DNA of 64,000 nucleotides, from positions 121,350-185,349 of the forward strand of contig JAAXIC010000031.1 in NCBI GenBank assembly GCA_012270555.1, in the 5' to 3' direction. Below, piece by piece: positions 8,969 to 18,625 of this stretch. Within the stretch, counting starts at the first letter, position 1. Every line of letters starts with the position of its first letter. The stretch is from Chloroflexota bacterium. GTDB lineage: Bacteria; Chloroflexota; UBA11872; VXOZ01. Both the position numbers and the translations under genes were made by a program. Below the pieces are notes generated by a model. That model was not told the origin of the DNA and did no database searches. It worked only from the letters and a program-made list of their open reading frames with translations.

Positions 8969-10531
8969 GTGAAGGTATCCAACGTCAACACCCATAACAT
9001 CAGGGCGGCCATCGAACTTGGATGCAGGACGATGTCAAATGTGTTCAACGCCGATGACAACGACATCCCCTTCTTCGGGTCCGAGGTTCTCCCCAATCCC
9101 CGGCTCAGCTTCAGCATGGTCCACTCCGAATCTCATGTGCCGGGCAGGCACCTGAACGCCCTGCTGAATGCCGAAGACGCGGCTGGCGTCTCGATCTCGG
9201 AAGAGGTGATCGAGAAACACGCCGCAGCGGCCTTCTTCTCATATTCCGGCCCCGTGCCTCTGCCCATGAACCGCGACCGCGTGGACGGGCCCATCGAGAA
9301 CTTCAACGATCACAACGTGCGTGAGGGAATGCATGCCCTTTACGCCCTGGTCAAGTATCGAAACTCCGACATGGCGAGGGAAGTGGCCGAATCCAGCATT
9401 GAGTTCATCCTCGATGCGTGGGACCCGACGAACGGCTGGGACCGGGAAGGGATAACGAAAAACCACGGGATCCGCTGGACCCGGGAAACCACGTTTATTA
9501 CGGGCATCGGCCGCGCCATCGGCCCGCTGGTCAAGTACTACCGGGCCACCGGCTCGGGTAAGGCGCTCGAACTGGCGTCTCTGCTGGCGGAGAAGGCTAC
9601 GTCCGAGTTCTTTTTGCCGGACGGATCGTATGACCGCGAAAAGTTCGGCGTACACACGCACTCGACGACCTGCGTCATGTCCTCGCTGGCGCAGCTTGCG
9701 GATCTGACCGGCGACGCCGCATTGCTGGAGCGCGTACGGGCCTTTGCCGACAACGGGCTGTGGGAGATCCGCGACGAATTGGGCTGGGTGATTGAGAGCA
9801 GCGCCGACGACGTCCCACCTGACAAGGGAGAAGGCAACAACACCGGCGACATCGTCGAAACTGACCTGATACTCGGCCGGCACGGCTATCCCGGGTACTA
9901 CCAGGACGCCGAAAGGATACTGCGCGGGCACCTGTTGCCGTCCCAACTGCGCGACGTGGATTTCGTCCCCAAACCTGCCAATCCAGCAGACGAAGATGGT
10001 CTGAGAAGAGTGAGGGAACGGCACCTCGGAGCGTTCGGGTTTCCGGCGCCTTACGGCCACCGCCCGCTTGGGCTTGAGCGGGTCAGCTTCAACATGGACA
10101 TAGTCGGCGGGGTGGTCGGCACCCTCTGCGAAGTTCTCAGGGAGGGCGTCGTGAAAGGGCCCGATGGCGTACGGGTGAATCTGCTGTTGGACCAGGACAC
10201 GCCGGACGCGCGGGTGGAGGCGGGCACATCGTCAGGCCGCGTAAGCGTAACGACCAGACACGCGGCGCCACTTTGGATCAGATTGGCGCGGTGGGCCGAC
10301 AGGGCGTCGTTGCAGGTCAGGGGGGCGGAGGACTATCGGTTCTTGGGAGACTACCTGCTCGTCGCCCAACCTGAACCGGGCAAACCGATTTCACTGGAAT
10401 ACCCGGCGGCACGGACTGACATTGTGCTCGCTCACCGCACGCGCAACATCAGGACGGTCCTGGAAGGAGACGCGGTGGTGGCGATGGAAAACTTCGGCGC
10501 TGACTTGACGTTTTTCGACCTGCTCGACTGA
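8969..10531 (+). CDS. Putative (alpha/alpha)-barrel glycosidase-like protein
   Basis: About 520 residues. Alternating helical segments with aromatic and acidic residues (for example RWTRETTFITGIGRAIGPL, EGITKNHGIRW, HTHSTTC), followed by a beta-rich tail (VRVNLLLDQDTP to the end), recall six-hairpin glycosidases of the GH127/beta-L-arabinofuranosidase type. The family is not certain and catalytic residues are not assigned. I chose the GTG at 8969 because AGGAG lies 7 bases upstream; an ATG at 8876 is possible, and codons before about 8840 would lie in comM-derived sequence in another frame. It sits alone between two copies of the comM 5' region, so it looks acquired. Confidence 0.5.
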   Translation: MKVSNVNTHNIRAAIELGCRTMSNVFNADDNDIPFFGSEVLPNPRLSFSMVHSESHVPGRHLNALLNAEDAAGVSISEEVIEKHAAAAFFSYSGPVPLPMNRDRVDGPIENFNDHNVREGMHALYALVKYRNSDMAREVAESSIEFILDAWDPTNGWDREGITKNHGIRWTRETTFITGIGRAIGPLVKYYRATGSGKALELASLLAEKATSEFFLPDGSYDREKFGVHTHSTTCVMSSLAQLADLTGDAALLERVRAFADNGLWEIRDELGWVIESSADDVPPDKGEGNNTGDIVETDLILGRHGYPGYYQDAERILRGHLLPSQLRDVDFVPKPANPADEDGLRRVRERHLGAFGFPAPYGHRPLGLERVSFNMDIVGGVVGTLCEVLREGVVKGPDGVRVNLLLDQDTPDARVEAGTSSGRVSVTTRHAAPLWIRLARWADRASLQVRGAEDYRFLGDYLLVAQPEPGKPISLEYPAARTDIVLAHRTRNIRTVLEGDAVVAMENFGADLTFFDLLD

Positions 10532-10698
10532 CTGTGACACTTTGGCTTCGGGCTGCGGACTGATAGCACGCAATATCTCTCCAGCGGAACAGATATTCGA
10601 TACGTGCCGGAGACGGCAGTTTCTGCCGTTATGGGCGAATTCCGGCGGTTCAGCAACACACACTAGGCTCTCTAGTGGCGATTTGGTCCTGATGTGAA

Positions 10699-10950
10699 GG
10701 AGCTTGCAGTCAGCCTTGTCTCTTCGTACCCCAAGAGAGGCTCATATGACGAACTATCGCACAATTTAGGAGACTTGCGTGCTTGCGAAGATTTCGGCAG
10801 CCACGTTGGTCGGTCTCGAAAGCGCGCATGTGGAGGTTGAGGTCGACCTCGCCGACGGCCTGCCGTCTTTTGTCATCGTGGGCCTGCCCGACACGGCTGT
10901 GCAGGAAGCGCGCGAGCGCGTGCGCGCGGCAATTCGCAACGCGGGGTTCG
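10699..10950 (+). repeat. comM leader and 5' coding region, copy 2 (intact gene)
   Basis: Partner of the duplicate at 8585-8836. It comprises the 80-base leader and the first roughly 170 coding bases of the intact comM gene. The best-conserved leader block lies at 10699-10731. Conservation of the leader as well as the coding part shows that promoter and start were duplicated together. Confidence 0.78.
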
Positions 10951-12302
10951 TGTTTCCTCAGAAGCGGGTTACCGTCAATCTTGCACCTGCCGACGTGGCA
11001 AAGGAAGGCACCGGACTTGATGTCGCCATAGCTATTGGCATTCTGGTTGCCAGCGGTCAGTTGGCTGCGGAAGGGCTGGAAGAGTCACTATTTCTTGGCG
11101 AACTGGCGCTTGAAGGGGCGCTGCGGCACACGAACGGCATGCTGCCCCTCGTGTCCAATGCTCTCCGTTGGGGTATACGGGCCGCGTTTGTACCTGAGGC
11201 TAACGGTGCGGAGGCGGCGATCATCGCCGGTCTTGCCGTCTATCCGGCAACGCACCTGCGGCAACTGGTGTTGCATCTCAATGGCATGGAAGCTCTCGCC
11301 AGAGCCCAGCCGCCGGATGCCGTCGACAATGATACGGTCGTTTACGATGTCGATCTGGCGGACGTGAAGGGTCAGGAGCATGCCAAGCGGGCGTTGGAGG
11401 TGGCGTGCAGCGGCGGGCACAATGTGCTGTTTTCGGGTCCGCCGGGCACGGGCAAGTCCCTGCTCGCCCAGGCGGTGTCTTCGATCCTGCCGCCGCTCTC
11501 GCTGGAAGAAGCCATTGAGGTCAGCAAGATATATAGCGTCTGCGGCCTCTTGCAGACGGATGAGCCTCTGGTATTGAAGCGGCCGTTTCGTTCGCCCCAT
11601 CATACCGTCTCCCATGCGGGGCTGGTCGGCGGCGGCCGTTTTCCTCGGCCGGGCGAGATTAGCCAGGCGCACCGCGGCGTCCTGTTCCTCGATGAGATTC
11701 CTGAGTTTCCCACGAACTTGCTCGATATGCTCCGACAGCCGCTCGAATCCGGCGCGGTCACGATTTCGCGCGCTTCAGGTTCTTTGACATTTCCGGCCCA
11801 GTTTCTCCTCATTGGCGCTATGAACCCCTGCCCGTGCGGTTGGTACGGCGATCCGGTGCGCACGTGTACGTGCAATCCCGCCGTCGTCACGCGCTATCAA
11901 CGGAAACTGTCCGGGCCTTTGCTTGATCGTATTGACATACATGTCGAGGTGCCGCGTGTGGAATACGATAAGCTGACGGAAGACCGCCGGGGCGAACCCT
12001 CAGCAGACGTGCGGAAGCGTGTCATGCGTGCCCGCTGCGTTCAGCGGGAGCGCTTTGCCGCGCTGCCCTTCAAGACGAATGCCGAAATCGGCCCGCGGCA
12101 CGTGCGAGAGTACTGCACGCTCCAGCCGGAAGCGCAGAACCTGATGAGGACGGCCATGGATCGGATGCACCTCACTGCACGCAGCTTCCATCGCGTCCTC
12201 AAGCTCGCTCGCACGATCGCCGACATGGACGAGGCCGATACCATTGCCGTCCAACACCTCGCTGAGGCTCTGCAGTACCGGCCGAAGCTCAACACCAACT
12301 AG
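10779..12302 (+). CDS. comM: ComM/YifB Mg-chelatase-like AAA+ ATPase
   Basis: 507 residues, full length for the ComM/YifB family, hexameric helicases that promote branch migration during natural transformation. The N-terminal lon-protease-like fold (GLPSFVIVGLPDTAVQEARE) is followed by Walker A GPPGTGKS (220-227), the Walker B segment HRGVLFLDEIPEF, and the cysteine-containing MNPCPCGWYGDP insert typical of the family. The start is a GTG preceded by AGGAG at 10768-10772. A truncated copy of its own 5' end lies 2.1 kb upstream. No other competence genes are visible in the window. Confidence 0.93.
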   Translation: MLAKISAATLVGLESAHVEVEVDLADGLPSFVIVGLPDTAVQEARERVRAAIRNAGFVFPQKRVTVNLAPADVAKEGTGLDVAIAIGILVASGQLAAEGLEESLFLGELALEGALRHTNGMLPLVSNALRWGIRAAFVPEANGAEAAIIAGLAVYPATHLRQLVLHLNGMEALARAQPPDAVDNDTVVYDVDLADVKGQEHAKRALEVACSGGHNVLFSGPPGTGKSLLAQAVSSILPPLSLEEAIEVSKIYSVCGLLQTDEPLVLKRPFRSPHHTVSHAGLVGGGRFPRPGEISQAHRGVLFLDEIPEFPTNLLDMLRQPLESGAVTISRASGSLTFPAQFLLIGAMNPCPCGWYGDPVRTCTCNPAVVTRYQRKLSGPLLDRIDIHVEVPRVEYDKLTEDRRGEPSADVRKRVMRARCVQRERFAALPFKTNAEIGPRHVREYCTLQPEAQNLMRTAMDRMHLTARSFHRVLKLARTIADMDEADTIAVQHLAEALQYRPKLNTN

Positions 12303-12589
12303 CGCGCAACTTTCCTCGGGCGGAATGCCAGCGTGAGGCCGGCCCAACCGCACCTTCGTGGCCGTGCTGGTCCTGCGTTCAACGCGCCCGCGAATTGGCA
12401 GTGTTGCCGGGAATCGGTTGACGCACGGCCGATCTCGCGTGTCTGCCGTGACGCACGCCCAATCGCCCGGGATCCCTATAACGCCGCCTCAATCGGTGCG
12501 CTATAGTATTAGAGATGCCCTGCGTAACCTTCCGGTGGACGCTGTGCCTCTCGCCAACCACGCATTCAGCAAACTATGGGGATCCGGTA

Positions 12590-13972
12590 GTGAACAGCGA
12601 CTCAGGAACTGAAGCAAAAGTGAGCCAAGGTGGAACCGCGCCCGGAAACGGACGTTTTCGGGTGCTGGGTCTCTTCCAGGAGTTCGCTCACAATCAGGCA
12701 TCCAGCGGCATTGTGCTGCTGGCGTGCGTCATCGTCGCTATCGTGTGGGCCAACTCTCCTCTTGGCTCCTCATACTATGATCTCTGGCACCTTCACGTTG
12801 CTGTGAGATTTGGCGACTTCGTCTTCGATAAGCCGCTCGAATACTGGATCAACGACGGGCTCATGGCGATCTTCTTCTTCGTGGTCGGTCTTGAGATCAA
12901 GCGGGAAGTCATCGCCGGCGAACTTGCCTCGCCACGCAAGGCGATGTTGCCGATCATGGCCGCAATTGGCGGCATGCTCGTGCCCGCGGCGATCTTCCTG
13001 TGGTTCAATTTTGACGGACCCGGCCAACGTGGCTGGGGTATACCCATGGCTACCGACATCGCGTTTACGCTGGGCGTGATGGCGGTCCTGGGCAGCAAAG
13101 TGCCGACCCCCGTAAAGGTCTTCCTCACTGCGGTGGCAATTGTCGACGATATTGGCGCGGTACTTGTGATTGCCATTTTCTATTCGAGTGGCATCTCATT
13201 GATGGCGCTGGGGATCGCAAGTGTGTTTGTCGCGCTGCTCATCGCTGCTAATCGCCTGGGAATCCGCAGCACGCTCGTCTACATCATCTTGGGAGCCTGC
13301 GGGCTGTGGCCAGCCTTCATTGTTTCCGGCGTCCATCCCACCGTTGCGGGTGTCATCGCCGCCTTCACGATTCCGGTGCGGCGCCGCATCGACAGCGCGG
13401 AATTCACCAACCTGAGCCGCGTCTATATCGACGAGTTTGCTCAGGCGTCGGGTGACGGCGAAAGTTTGCTGGCGAATGAAGAGCAAGTGTCGTTGATGCG
13501 TTCAATCGAGCGCACGGCCTTGGGCGCCCAGTCGCCCTTGCAGCGCTTTGAGAACACGCTGCATCCCTGGACGGTATTCGGCATCATGCCGTTGTTCGCG
13601 CTGGCCAACGCCGGAGTCGCTATTAATGCAGACTTGGCCAGCTTTGTTGAAGAGCCGGTGGCGCAGGGAGTGGCATTGGGCCTGTTCGTCGGTAAGCCGC
13701 TGGGTATTGTACTCTTTTCCGTGGTCGCCGTGTGGCTGGGACTCGCCGTGCTGCCCAATCGCGTGCATTGGCTCCATGTGCTGGGCGCCGGCTGCCTGGC
13801 AGGTATTGGCTTTACCATGTCGCTCTTCATAGCCAATCTCGCCGTCGGAGGCACCGAATTGTTGGAAGCCGCGAAAGTCAGCATTCTGGTGGGCTCACTC
13901 TTAGCCGCAGTGCTCGGGTGGATGATCTTTCAAATTGCCCCCAAAATGGGTCGCAGCCAGGGTGACAAGTAG
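12590..13972 (+). CDS. nhaA: Na+/H+ antiporter NhaA
   Basis: Inner-membrane antiporter with about 12 hydrophobic segments. The sodium/proton-binding pair of aspartates is in AIVDDIGAVLVIAIFY, and the DIAFTLGVMAVLG and FFFVVGLEIKRE motifs are conserved. The frame opens at 12515, but I prefer the GTG at 12590: it follows a GGGGAT-type ribosome-binding site and gives 460 residues beginning just before the first amphipathic helix. It is slightly longer than the roughly 390-residue E. coli protein because of the N-terminal extension and a soluble loop after TIPVRRRID. Confidence 0.92.
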   Translation: MNSDSGTEAKVSQGGTAPGNGRFRVLGLFQEFAHNQASSGIVLLACVIVAIVWANSPLGSSYYDLWHLHVAVRFGDFVFDKPLEYWINDGLMAIFFFVVGLEIKREVIAGELASPRKAMLPIMAAIGGMLVPAAIFLWFNFDGPGQRGWGIPMATDIAFTLGVMAVLGSKVPTPVKVFLTAVAIVDDIGAVLVIAIFYSSGISLMALGIASVFVALLIAANRLGIRSTLVYIILGACGLWPAFIVSGVHPTVAGVIAAFTIPVRRRIDSAEFTNLSRVYIDEFAQASGDGESLLANEEQVSLMRSIERTALGAQSPLQRFENTLHPWTVFGIMPLFALANAGVAINADLASFVEEPVAQGVALGLFVGKPLGIVLFSVVAVWLGLAVLPNRVHWLHVLGAGCLAGIGFTMSLFIANLAVGGTELLEAAKVSILVGSLLAAVLGWMIFQIAPKMGRSQGDK

Positions 13973-14019
13973 CAAAAGCGCATTTTGCAGAGTTCTGTCC
14001 GCTGATAAGATTTGGGGAC

Positions 14020-15351
14020 CTAGCCAAAGAGGCGCATCAGGTTCTTGGGAATCTTGCCGGAAGCCAGCGATTTCATCAACGTCTGCATCTGGCGGAAACT
14101 GCTGAGGAGTTGATTGACTTCGGCGGGTGTCGTGCCGCTCCCGGCGGCTATGCGCCGCCGTCGCGACCCGTCGATGATGGCCGGATTGCGTCGTTCAGCG
14201 AGCGTCATCGAGTAGATGATTGCTTCCACACGCGCGAATTGCCGCTCGTCCATAGCGGCGGACATCGCGGGGTTGCGCATGTATTGACTCATGCCGGGAA
14301 CCATTTCGAGAACTTGACCCAACGAGCCCATCTTCTTGATCTGCTGCAATTGGTCGACGAAGTCCTCCAAGGTAAAGCTGGCGGTGCGAATCTTCTTTTC
14401 GATCTCGGCGGCTTGCTCAGCGTCGATGGTCTCTTCCGCGCGTTCGATGAGACTGAGCACGTCGCCCATGCCGAGAATGCGCGAGGCCAGGCGGTCCGGA
14501 TAAAACGGATCGAGGGGCTCGATCTTCTCGCCGCTGCCCAGAAAGCGGATGGGTATGCCAGTCACGCTCCGCACCGAGAGGGCCGCGCCGCCACGAGCGT
14601 CACCGTCGGTCTTGGTAAGAATCAAGCCTGTGAGCGGCACCTGCTCATGGAATGCCTGCGCGACGTTGACGGCTTCTTGACCGGTCATCGCGTCCGCCAC
14701 GAGGAGTACCTCTTGAGGCGAGATGGCTTCAGCGATTTCGTGAATCTCCGCCATCATCTCCGCGTCAATCTGAAGACGCCCCGCGGTATCCACAATCACA
14801 GTGCCTAGACGCTCACGCTTCGCTCGTTCTATGGCGGTGTTTGCGATGGTAGTGGGCTGCGCTTTCGTGCCCATGGCATGCACGGGCACGTCTATCTGTT
14901 TGCCGATAGTTTCAAGCTGGTCCACGGCGGCGGGACGGTAGATGTCCGCCGCAGCCAACAAGCAGCGCTGTCCCTGCTTGCGCAGCGCGAGGGCGAGCTT
15001 GCCCGCGGCCGTGGTCTTTCCCGACCCCTGCAAACCCACCAGCATGATGACGTGCGGCGGCGAACCACTCAGTGTGAGCGGCACGGGCTCGCCAAGCAGG
15101 TGGATGAGTTCCTCGTGGACGATCTTGATGACCTGTTGGCCCGGCGTGAGGTTCTCCATCACCTCGGCGCCAACCGCCCGCTCGCGCAGCGCTTTGAGAA
15201 AGCCCCGCACGACCCTAAAATTGACGTCTGCCTCGAGAAGGGCGAGGCGTACTTCGCGCAGGGCCGCATCCACGTCGGCCTCAGTGAGTTTGCCGCGTCC
15301 GCGCAACCTCTGAAATACGCCCTGCAAACGGTCGGAAAGTGTTTCAAACAT
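14020..15351 (-). CDS. ffh: Signal recognition particle GTPase Ffh (SRP54)
   Basis: 443 residues with the N-terminal helical bundle, the GTPase domain (GLQGSGKTTAAGKLA at 106-120, DTAGRL, TKTDGDARGG) and a methionine-containing M domain that binds 4.5S/SRP RNA and signal sequences (GQVLEMVPGMSQYM region). It directs nascent membrane proteins to the FtsY receptor encoded about 800 bases upstream in the same run. The gap to the preceding gene is 15 bases, so cotranscription is likely. Confidence 0.96.
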   Translation of the reverse strand: MFETLSDRLQGVFQRLRGRGKLTEADVDAALREVRLALLEADVNFRVVRGFLKALRERAVGAEVMENLTPGQQVIKIVHEELIHLLGEPVPLTLSGSPPHVIMLVGLQGSGKTTAAGKLALALRKQGQRCLLAAADIYRPAAVDQLETIGKQIDVPVHAMGTKAQPTTIANTAIERAKRERLGTVIVDTAGRLQIDAEMMAEIHEIAEAISPQEVLLVADAMTGQEAVNVAQAFHEQVPLTGLILTKTDGDARGGAALSVRSVTGIPIRFLGSGEKIEPLDPFYPDRLASRILGMGDVLSLIERAEETIDAEQAAEIEKKIRTASFTLEDFVDQLQQIKKMGSLGQVLEMVPGMSQYMRNPAMSAAMDERQFARVEAIIYSMTLAERRNPAIIDGSRRRRIAAGSGTTPAEVNQLLSSFRQMQTLMKSLASGKIPKNLMRLFG

Positions 15352-15366
15352 GACGTGCGTTCACCA

Positions 15367-16104
15367 TCAGAAATTCAGCTTGTTCGCTCCATGCGTTGCC
15401 ACGAGATTCTGGGACTCCAGGTACATCTCAAAAGACTCTCCGCAGTCTGCCCAAAAGCCCTTTAGAATATCGTACTCCAAGTTGCCTGCCTGGAGGTAGT
15501 GATTGTTGACGTCGGTAATCTCTAACTCGCCGCGTCCTGACGGCTGGAGTTTGGAAACCACGTCAAACACCCGCTCGTCGTAGAAATATATGCCGGTTTG
15601 CACAAGGTTCGACTTTGGATTAGCCGGTTTCTCCGTAATGCTTGTGATACGGTCGTTCTCGATCTCGACCACACCGTAGCTGGCCGGATTTTCAACCTGC
15701 GTCAGCACAACGCGCGCGCCCTGTCCTTGAGCCTCGAAATTGCGGCGGGCCTGCAGGAGATTTCCCTCGATGATGTTGTCGCCGAGCATGAGCAGCAAGG
15801 AGTCGCCATCCGCGAAGTCCCGGGTCAAGCCAAGAGCGTGGGCGATGCCTGCGGGACGATCTTGGTACGTGTAGTGCAGGCGCTTCAGCCCGAAGTCGCT
15901 GCCGTTGCCAAGCAAGCGCAGGAAGTCCCCGGCGTTATTGCCGCCCGTTACCAGCATGATGTCCGTTATACCGGCGTTCACCAGCGCTTGGATCGGATAG
16001 AAGACCATAGGCTTGTCATAAATCGGCAGCAAGTGCTTGTTGGTTACGCGTGTCAGCGGATCGAGGCGACTGCCGCTGCCGCCAACCAGAATGACGCCCT
16101 TCAC
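15367..16104 (-). CDS. Sugar-phosphate nucleotidyltransferase (RmlA-like)
   Basis: 245 residues; nucleotidyltransferase fold with the signature GGSGSRLDPLT (8-18) and NKHLLPIYDKPMVFYPI, close to glucose-1-phosphate thymidylyltransferases. It is about 45 residues shorter than RfbA/RmlA, lacking the C-terminal oligomer helices, as in compact RmlA-like enzymes. The nucleotide and sugar are not determinable by eye. It lies between ftsY and ffh with short gaps on both sides, an odd position for a cell-envelope sugar gene. Confidence 0.85.
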   Translation of the reverse strand: MKGVILVGGSGSRLDPLTRVTNKHLLPIYDKPMVFYPIQALVNAGITDIMLVTGGNNAGDFLRLLGNGSDFGLKRLHYTYQDRPAGIAHALGLTRDFADGDSLLLMLGDNIIEGNLLQARRNFEAQGQGARVVLTQVENPASYGVVEIENDRITSITEKPANPKSNLVQTGIYFYDERVFDVVSKLQPSGRGELEITDVNNHYLQAGNLEYDILKGFWADCGESFEMYLESQNLVATHGANKLNF

Positions 16105-16171
16105 GCTGAGGGTTCCTTTCCGCTGTCACCTGTAGCCAAATGCGGCATATCTCAATCGACTCGTGGAGCGT

Positions 16172-17113
16172 CTATGTGGGCACGGATTCGTTGAGCAGGG
16201 CACGCACAAAGCGCTGGCCGTCGAATGCATCCATATCGTTCAGTTGCTCGCCCGTACCGACCAACTTGATCGGTAGCTGCAATTCCCGTGCGATGCTGAA
16301 TACGCTCCCGCCACGGGCCGTGCTGTCAAGTTTGGTGAGGACAACGCCGGTGACCGGGATTGAATCGCGAAATACCTTAGCCTGATTGAGCGCGTTTTGA
16401 CCCGTAATGGCATCGATGACGAGCAAGGTCTCGATGGCGGCAGCGCCGACTCTGTTGGCGGCAATGCGCTGTACCTTGCGCAACTCGTCCATGAGGTTGG
16501 CCTTCGTATGCAAGCGGCCGGCGGTGTCCACGATGAGGTGCGAGGCGTTGCGGGCGAGCGCCGAATCGATGGCATCGAACACGACGGCGCCCGGGTCCGA
16601 CCCTGGCTGCTGGGCGATGATGGGAACGTCTATTCTCTCCGCCCAAACGCGTAGCTGATCGATGGCGGCGGCGCGAAACGTGTCTGCCGCCGCCAACAGG
16701 CACGTGTGTCCCTGCTCTTTCAGCCACTGCGCCAGTTTGGCCGTCATCGTGGTCTTGCCGGCGCCATTGACGCCTACCATCAAGATGACGGTAAGCGGCT
16801 GCACGGAAAGCATCTCTGCCGAGTCCGCGCCAAGCTGTGCTACAAGGAGTTCCTCGATAAGATCGTGCGCGTCCGCTGCCGAATCCAAGTTGGAATTCGC
16901 GATTCGTTCGCGGGCGCTCTCTATAAGTTCTACGGCAAGATACGGGCCTACGTCGGCCATGATGAGGGTTGCTTCCAGTTCTTCCCAGAAGTCCTCATCG
17001 AGCTGCACTCCAGGTCTAAAGAGATCGCGGAGGGCGGAAAAGGCGCCGCCGCGACTCTTCTCGACACTCTCTTCGAGCGACTTGCCGCCGAATATCTGCT
17101 TGAACTGTTTCAC
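16172..17113 (-). CDS. ftsY: Signal recognition particle receptor FtsY
   Basis: 313 residues. GTPase motifs GVNGAGKTTMTAKLA (114-128), DTAGRLHTKANLMDEL and TKLDSTARGG define the SRP receptor, and the NG domain is complete. The acidic A domain of proteobacterial FtsY is missing, as is common in other phyla, so membrane contact would rely on the N-terminal amphipathic helix (KQFKQIFGG). It is the first gene of the ftsY-nucleotidyltransferase-ffh run. Confidence 0.95.
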   Translation of the reverse strand: MKQFKQIFGGKSLEESVEKSRGGAFSALRDLFRPGVQLDEDFWEELEATLIMADVGPYLAVELIESARERIANSNLDSAADAHDLIEELLVAQLGADSAEMLSVQPLTVILMVGVNGAGKTTMTAKLAQWLKEQGHTCLLAAADTFRAAAIDQLRVWAERIDVPIIAQQPGSDPGAVVFDAIDSALARNASHLIVDTAGRLHTKANLMDELRKVQRIAANRVGAAAIETLLVIDAITGQNALNQAKVFRDSIPVTGVVLTKLDSTARGGSVFSIARELQLPIKLVGTGEQLNDMDAFDGQRFVRALLNESVPT

Positions 17114-17230
17114 AAAGTGGCTTTCCGTTTACGCGTATGGATGTCGCTCAGCGGTCTATCTTGCACAAACGCATCTTTCGTTCCACCCCGCTGAGCTTGG
17201 ACGGAATCTCATGGACATCGTTCCCGGTGG

Positions 17231-18064
17231 CTACTGCGTCAGATAGACGCCCACCTCCGTCAGCGAAGTATACTCAGTGCTCCCATAGTTACTGAGGATC
17301 ACCAGCTTTACGTACCACGTAGGCCGCGTTTCATACGTGAAGCGCTGCAAGAGCGAGCTCTCCGCCAGGGTGAAGGTGCCAACTTCTTCCCAGGGCCCCT
17401 CAGCAGATTCTGTGCTTACGTAAACGCGAAACTCCCGTACCCACGTTTCCGGCGGGCTCTGTTCGCTGGCTTGGAGTGTTACCGCGTTAGAGTACGCTTG
17501 GCTGCCGGCAAGCACGTTTCTCTCGATGGCAAAGACGAATTCTTGGGGGAATACGGCACTCTCGGACCGCCAATCCGGCACTTGTATGTCTGCCCAGCCG
17601 TCAACCAAGCGTTTCGCCAGGTGGTCGCCCTCCTCCTGCTCGCTCGAAGCAGCGACAACCTGCCCTCCAACAATCGCTTCAACGAGATTGAACCCTTCAG
17701 TCGTCTGCAGCGTGCCGCGGAAGGCGCGCGCCACGCGCGCGGCTTCTTCCGGCTCAAGCGTAATCGAGGCAAGCTGCCTGCCGATGATGCCGGCTGCCGC
17801 CGCGATGAGGACGAAGAAGAGCACCGTAAACACAACCGAGGAGCGGCGTGGCGCAACGTCCTTGAGTTTTTCCAGAAAAGGACGTTGACGGCGCGCTTGG
17901 ATGGCGTCGTATTGTGTAGCGCAAGGCTGGCAGAAGTTGCGTTGACCGCGTGCTGTCAAGCACTCTTTGCAGTAAACGGTTCCGCAGCGATCGCAGCGAT
18001 CGGTGGTCTTGCGATGCGGATGGTTGTAGCACGTGTACTGCTCACGCAGCAGAATCCTTGCCAT
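17231..18064 (-). CDS. B-box-type zinc-finger membrane protein
   Basis: 277 residues. The N-terminal 50 residues carry a B-box-like cysteine/histidine array (C12, H15, C24, C27, C32, C35, C45, C48). A single transmembrane helix follows at about 77-96 (VVFTVLFFVLIAAAAGIIG). The rest is a predicted extracytoplasmic beta domain ending with a discoidin-like pattern (WYVKLVILSNYGSTEYTSLTEVGVY). The zinc domain would be cytoplasmic. Function unknown; the zinc-finger/TM/beta-sandwich architecture is what can be seen. Confidence 0.7.
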   Translation of the reverse strand: MARILLREQYTCYNHPHRKTTDRCDRCGTVYCKECLTARGQRNFCQPCATQYDAIQARRQRPFLEKLKDVAPRRSSVVFTVLFFVLIAAAAGIIGRQLASITLEPEEAARVARAFRGTLQTTEGFNLVEAIVGGQVVAASSEQEEGDHLAKRLVDGWADIQVPDWRSESAVFPQEFVFAIERNVLAGSQAYSNAVTLQASEQSPPETWVREFRVYVSTESAEGPWEEVGTFTLAESSLLQRFTYETRPTWYVKLVILSNYGSTEYTSLTEVGVYLTQ

Positions 18065-18151
18065 AGCGACTGCCCAGGAACGGAATGCCGAGGTTGCCTC
18101 AAACTGCGCCGTATGCCGGGTGTCCCCAGCCGTTAGCTGCAGCGGACAAGG

Positions 18152-18367
18152 TTAGCGCACGGGACGGGGCTCCCGTACAGCATCGGTGACGCGTTCGTTT
18201 ACGTAGACATCCCCATTGCGAATTTTCAGATTAAAGAAGCAGTCCGGATTTATGCACACCCACGCCTTGAACGTCACCGAAGCGCCTTGGCCGCCAAAAT
18301 CGGAAAACGGCACCAGCACGCCCGTATGGCATTTCTGGCATTGGGGGAAGTTGATCGTGGTTTCCAT
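18152..18367 (-). CDS. Small zinc-ribbon-like protein
   Basis: 71 residues with two CxxC-like pairs, QCQKCHTG at residues 9-16 and VCINPDC in the middle, a spacing that fits a small zinc ribbon. An acceptable purine stretch (AGGAAGAGGG) precedes the ATG. It lies 87 bases upstream of the B-box gene on the same strand. Function unknown. Confidence 0.6.
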   Translation of the reverse strand: METTINFPQCQKCHTGVLVPFSDFGGQGASVTFKAWVCINPDCFFNLKIRNGDVYVNERVTDAVREPRPVR

Positions 18368-18625
18368 TGGTCCCTCTTCCTGTGTCCTCAGCCGCCACTT
18401 CTTTATATTTTCATTCGGTAGAAGTCAGGTGAAAGACTTAATCATTATACCATTGGGCTTCTAGGCGCTACTACAAGTGGCCTATGCCCTTGCCATAGGA
18501 GAAGCGCGCGAAATTCCTGCCCGGCGGCCACGGCTATGGGCAGGGGATGTAGCGTTTCGCCGGTAGAATTGGGGTAGACGAGCGGCCGGAGGCAGGAAGC
18601 CTCGCAAGAGTATAACGGAGCGCGA

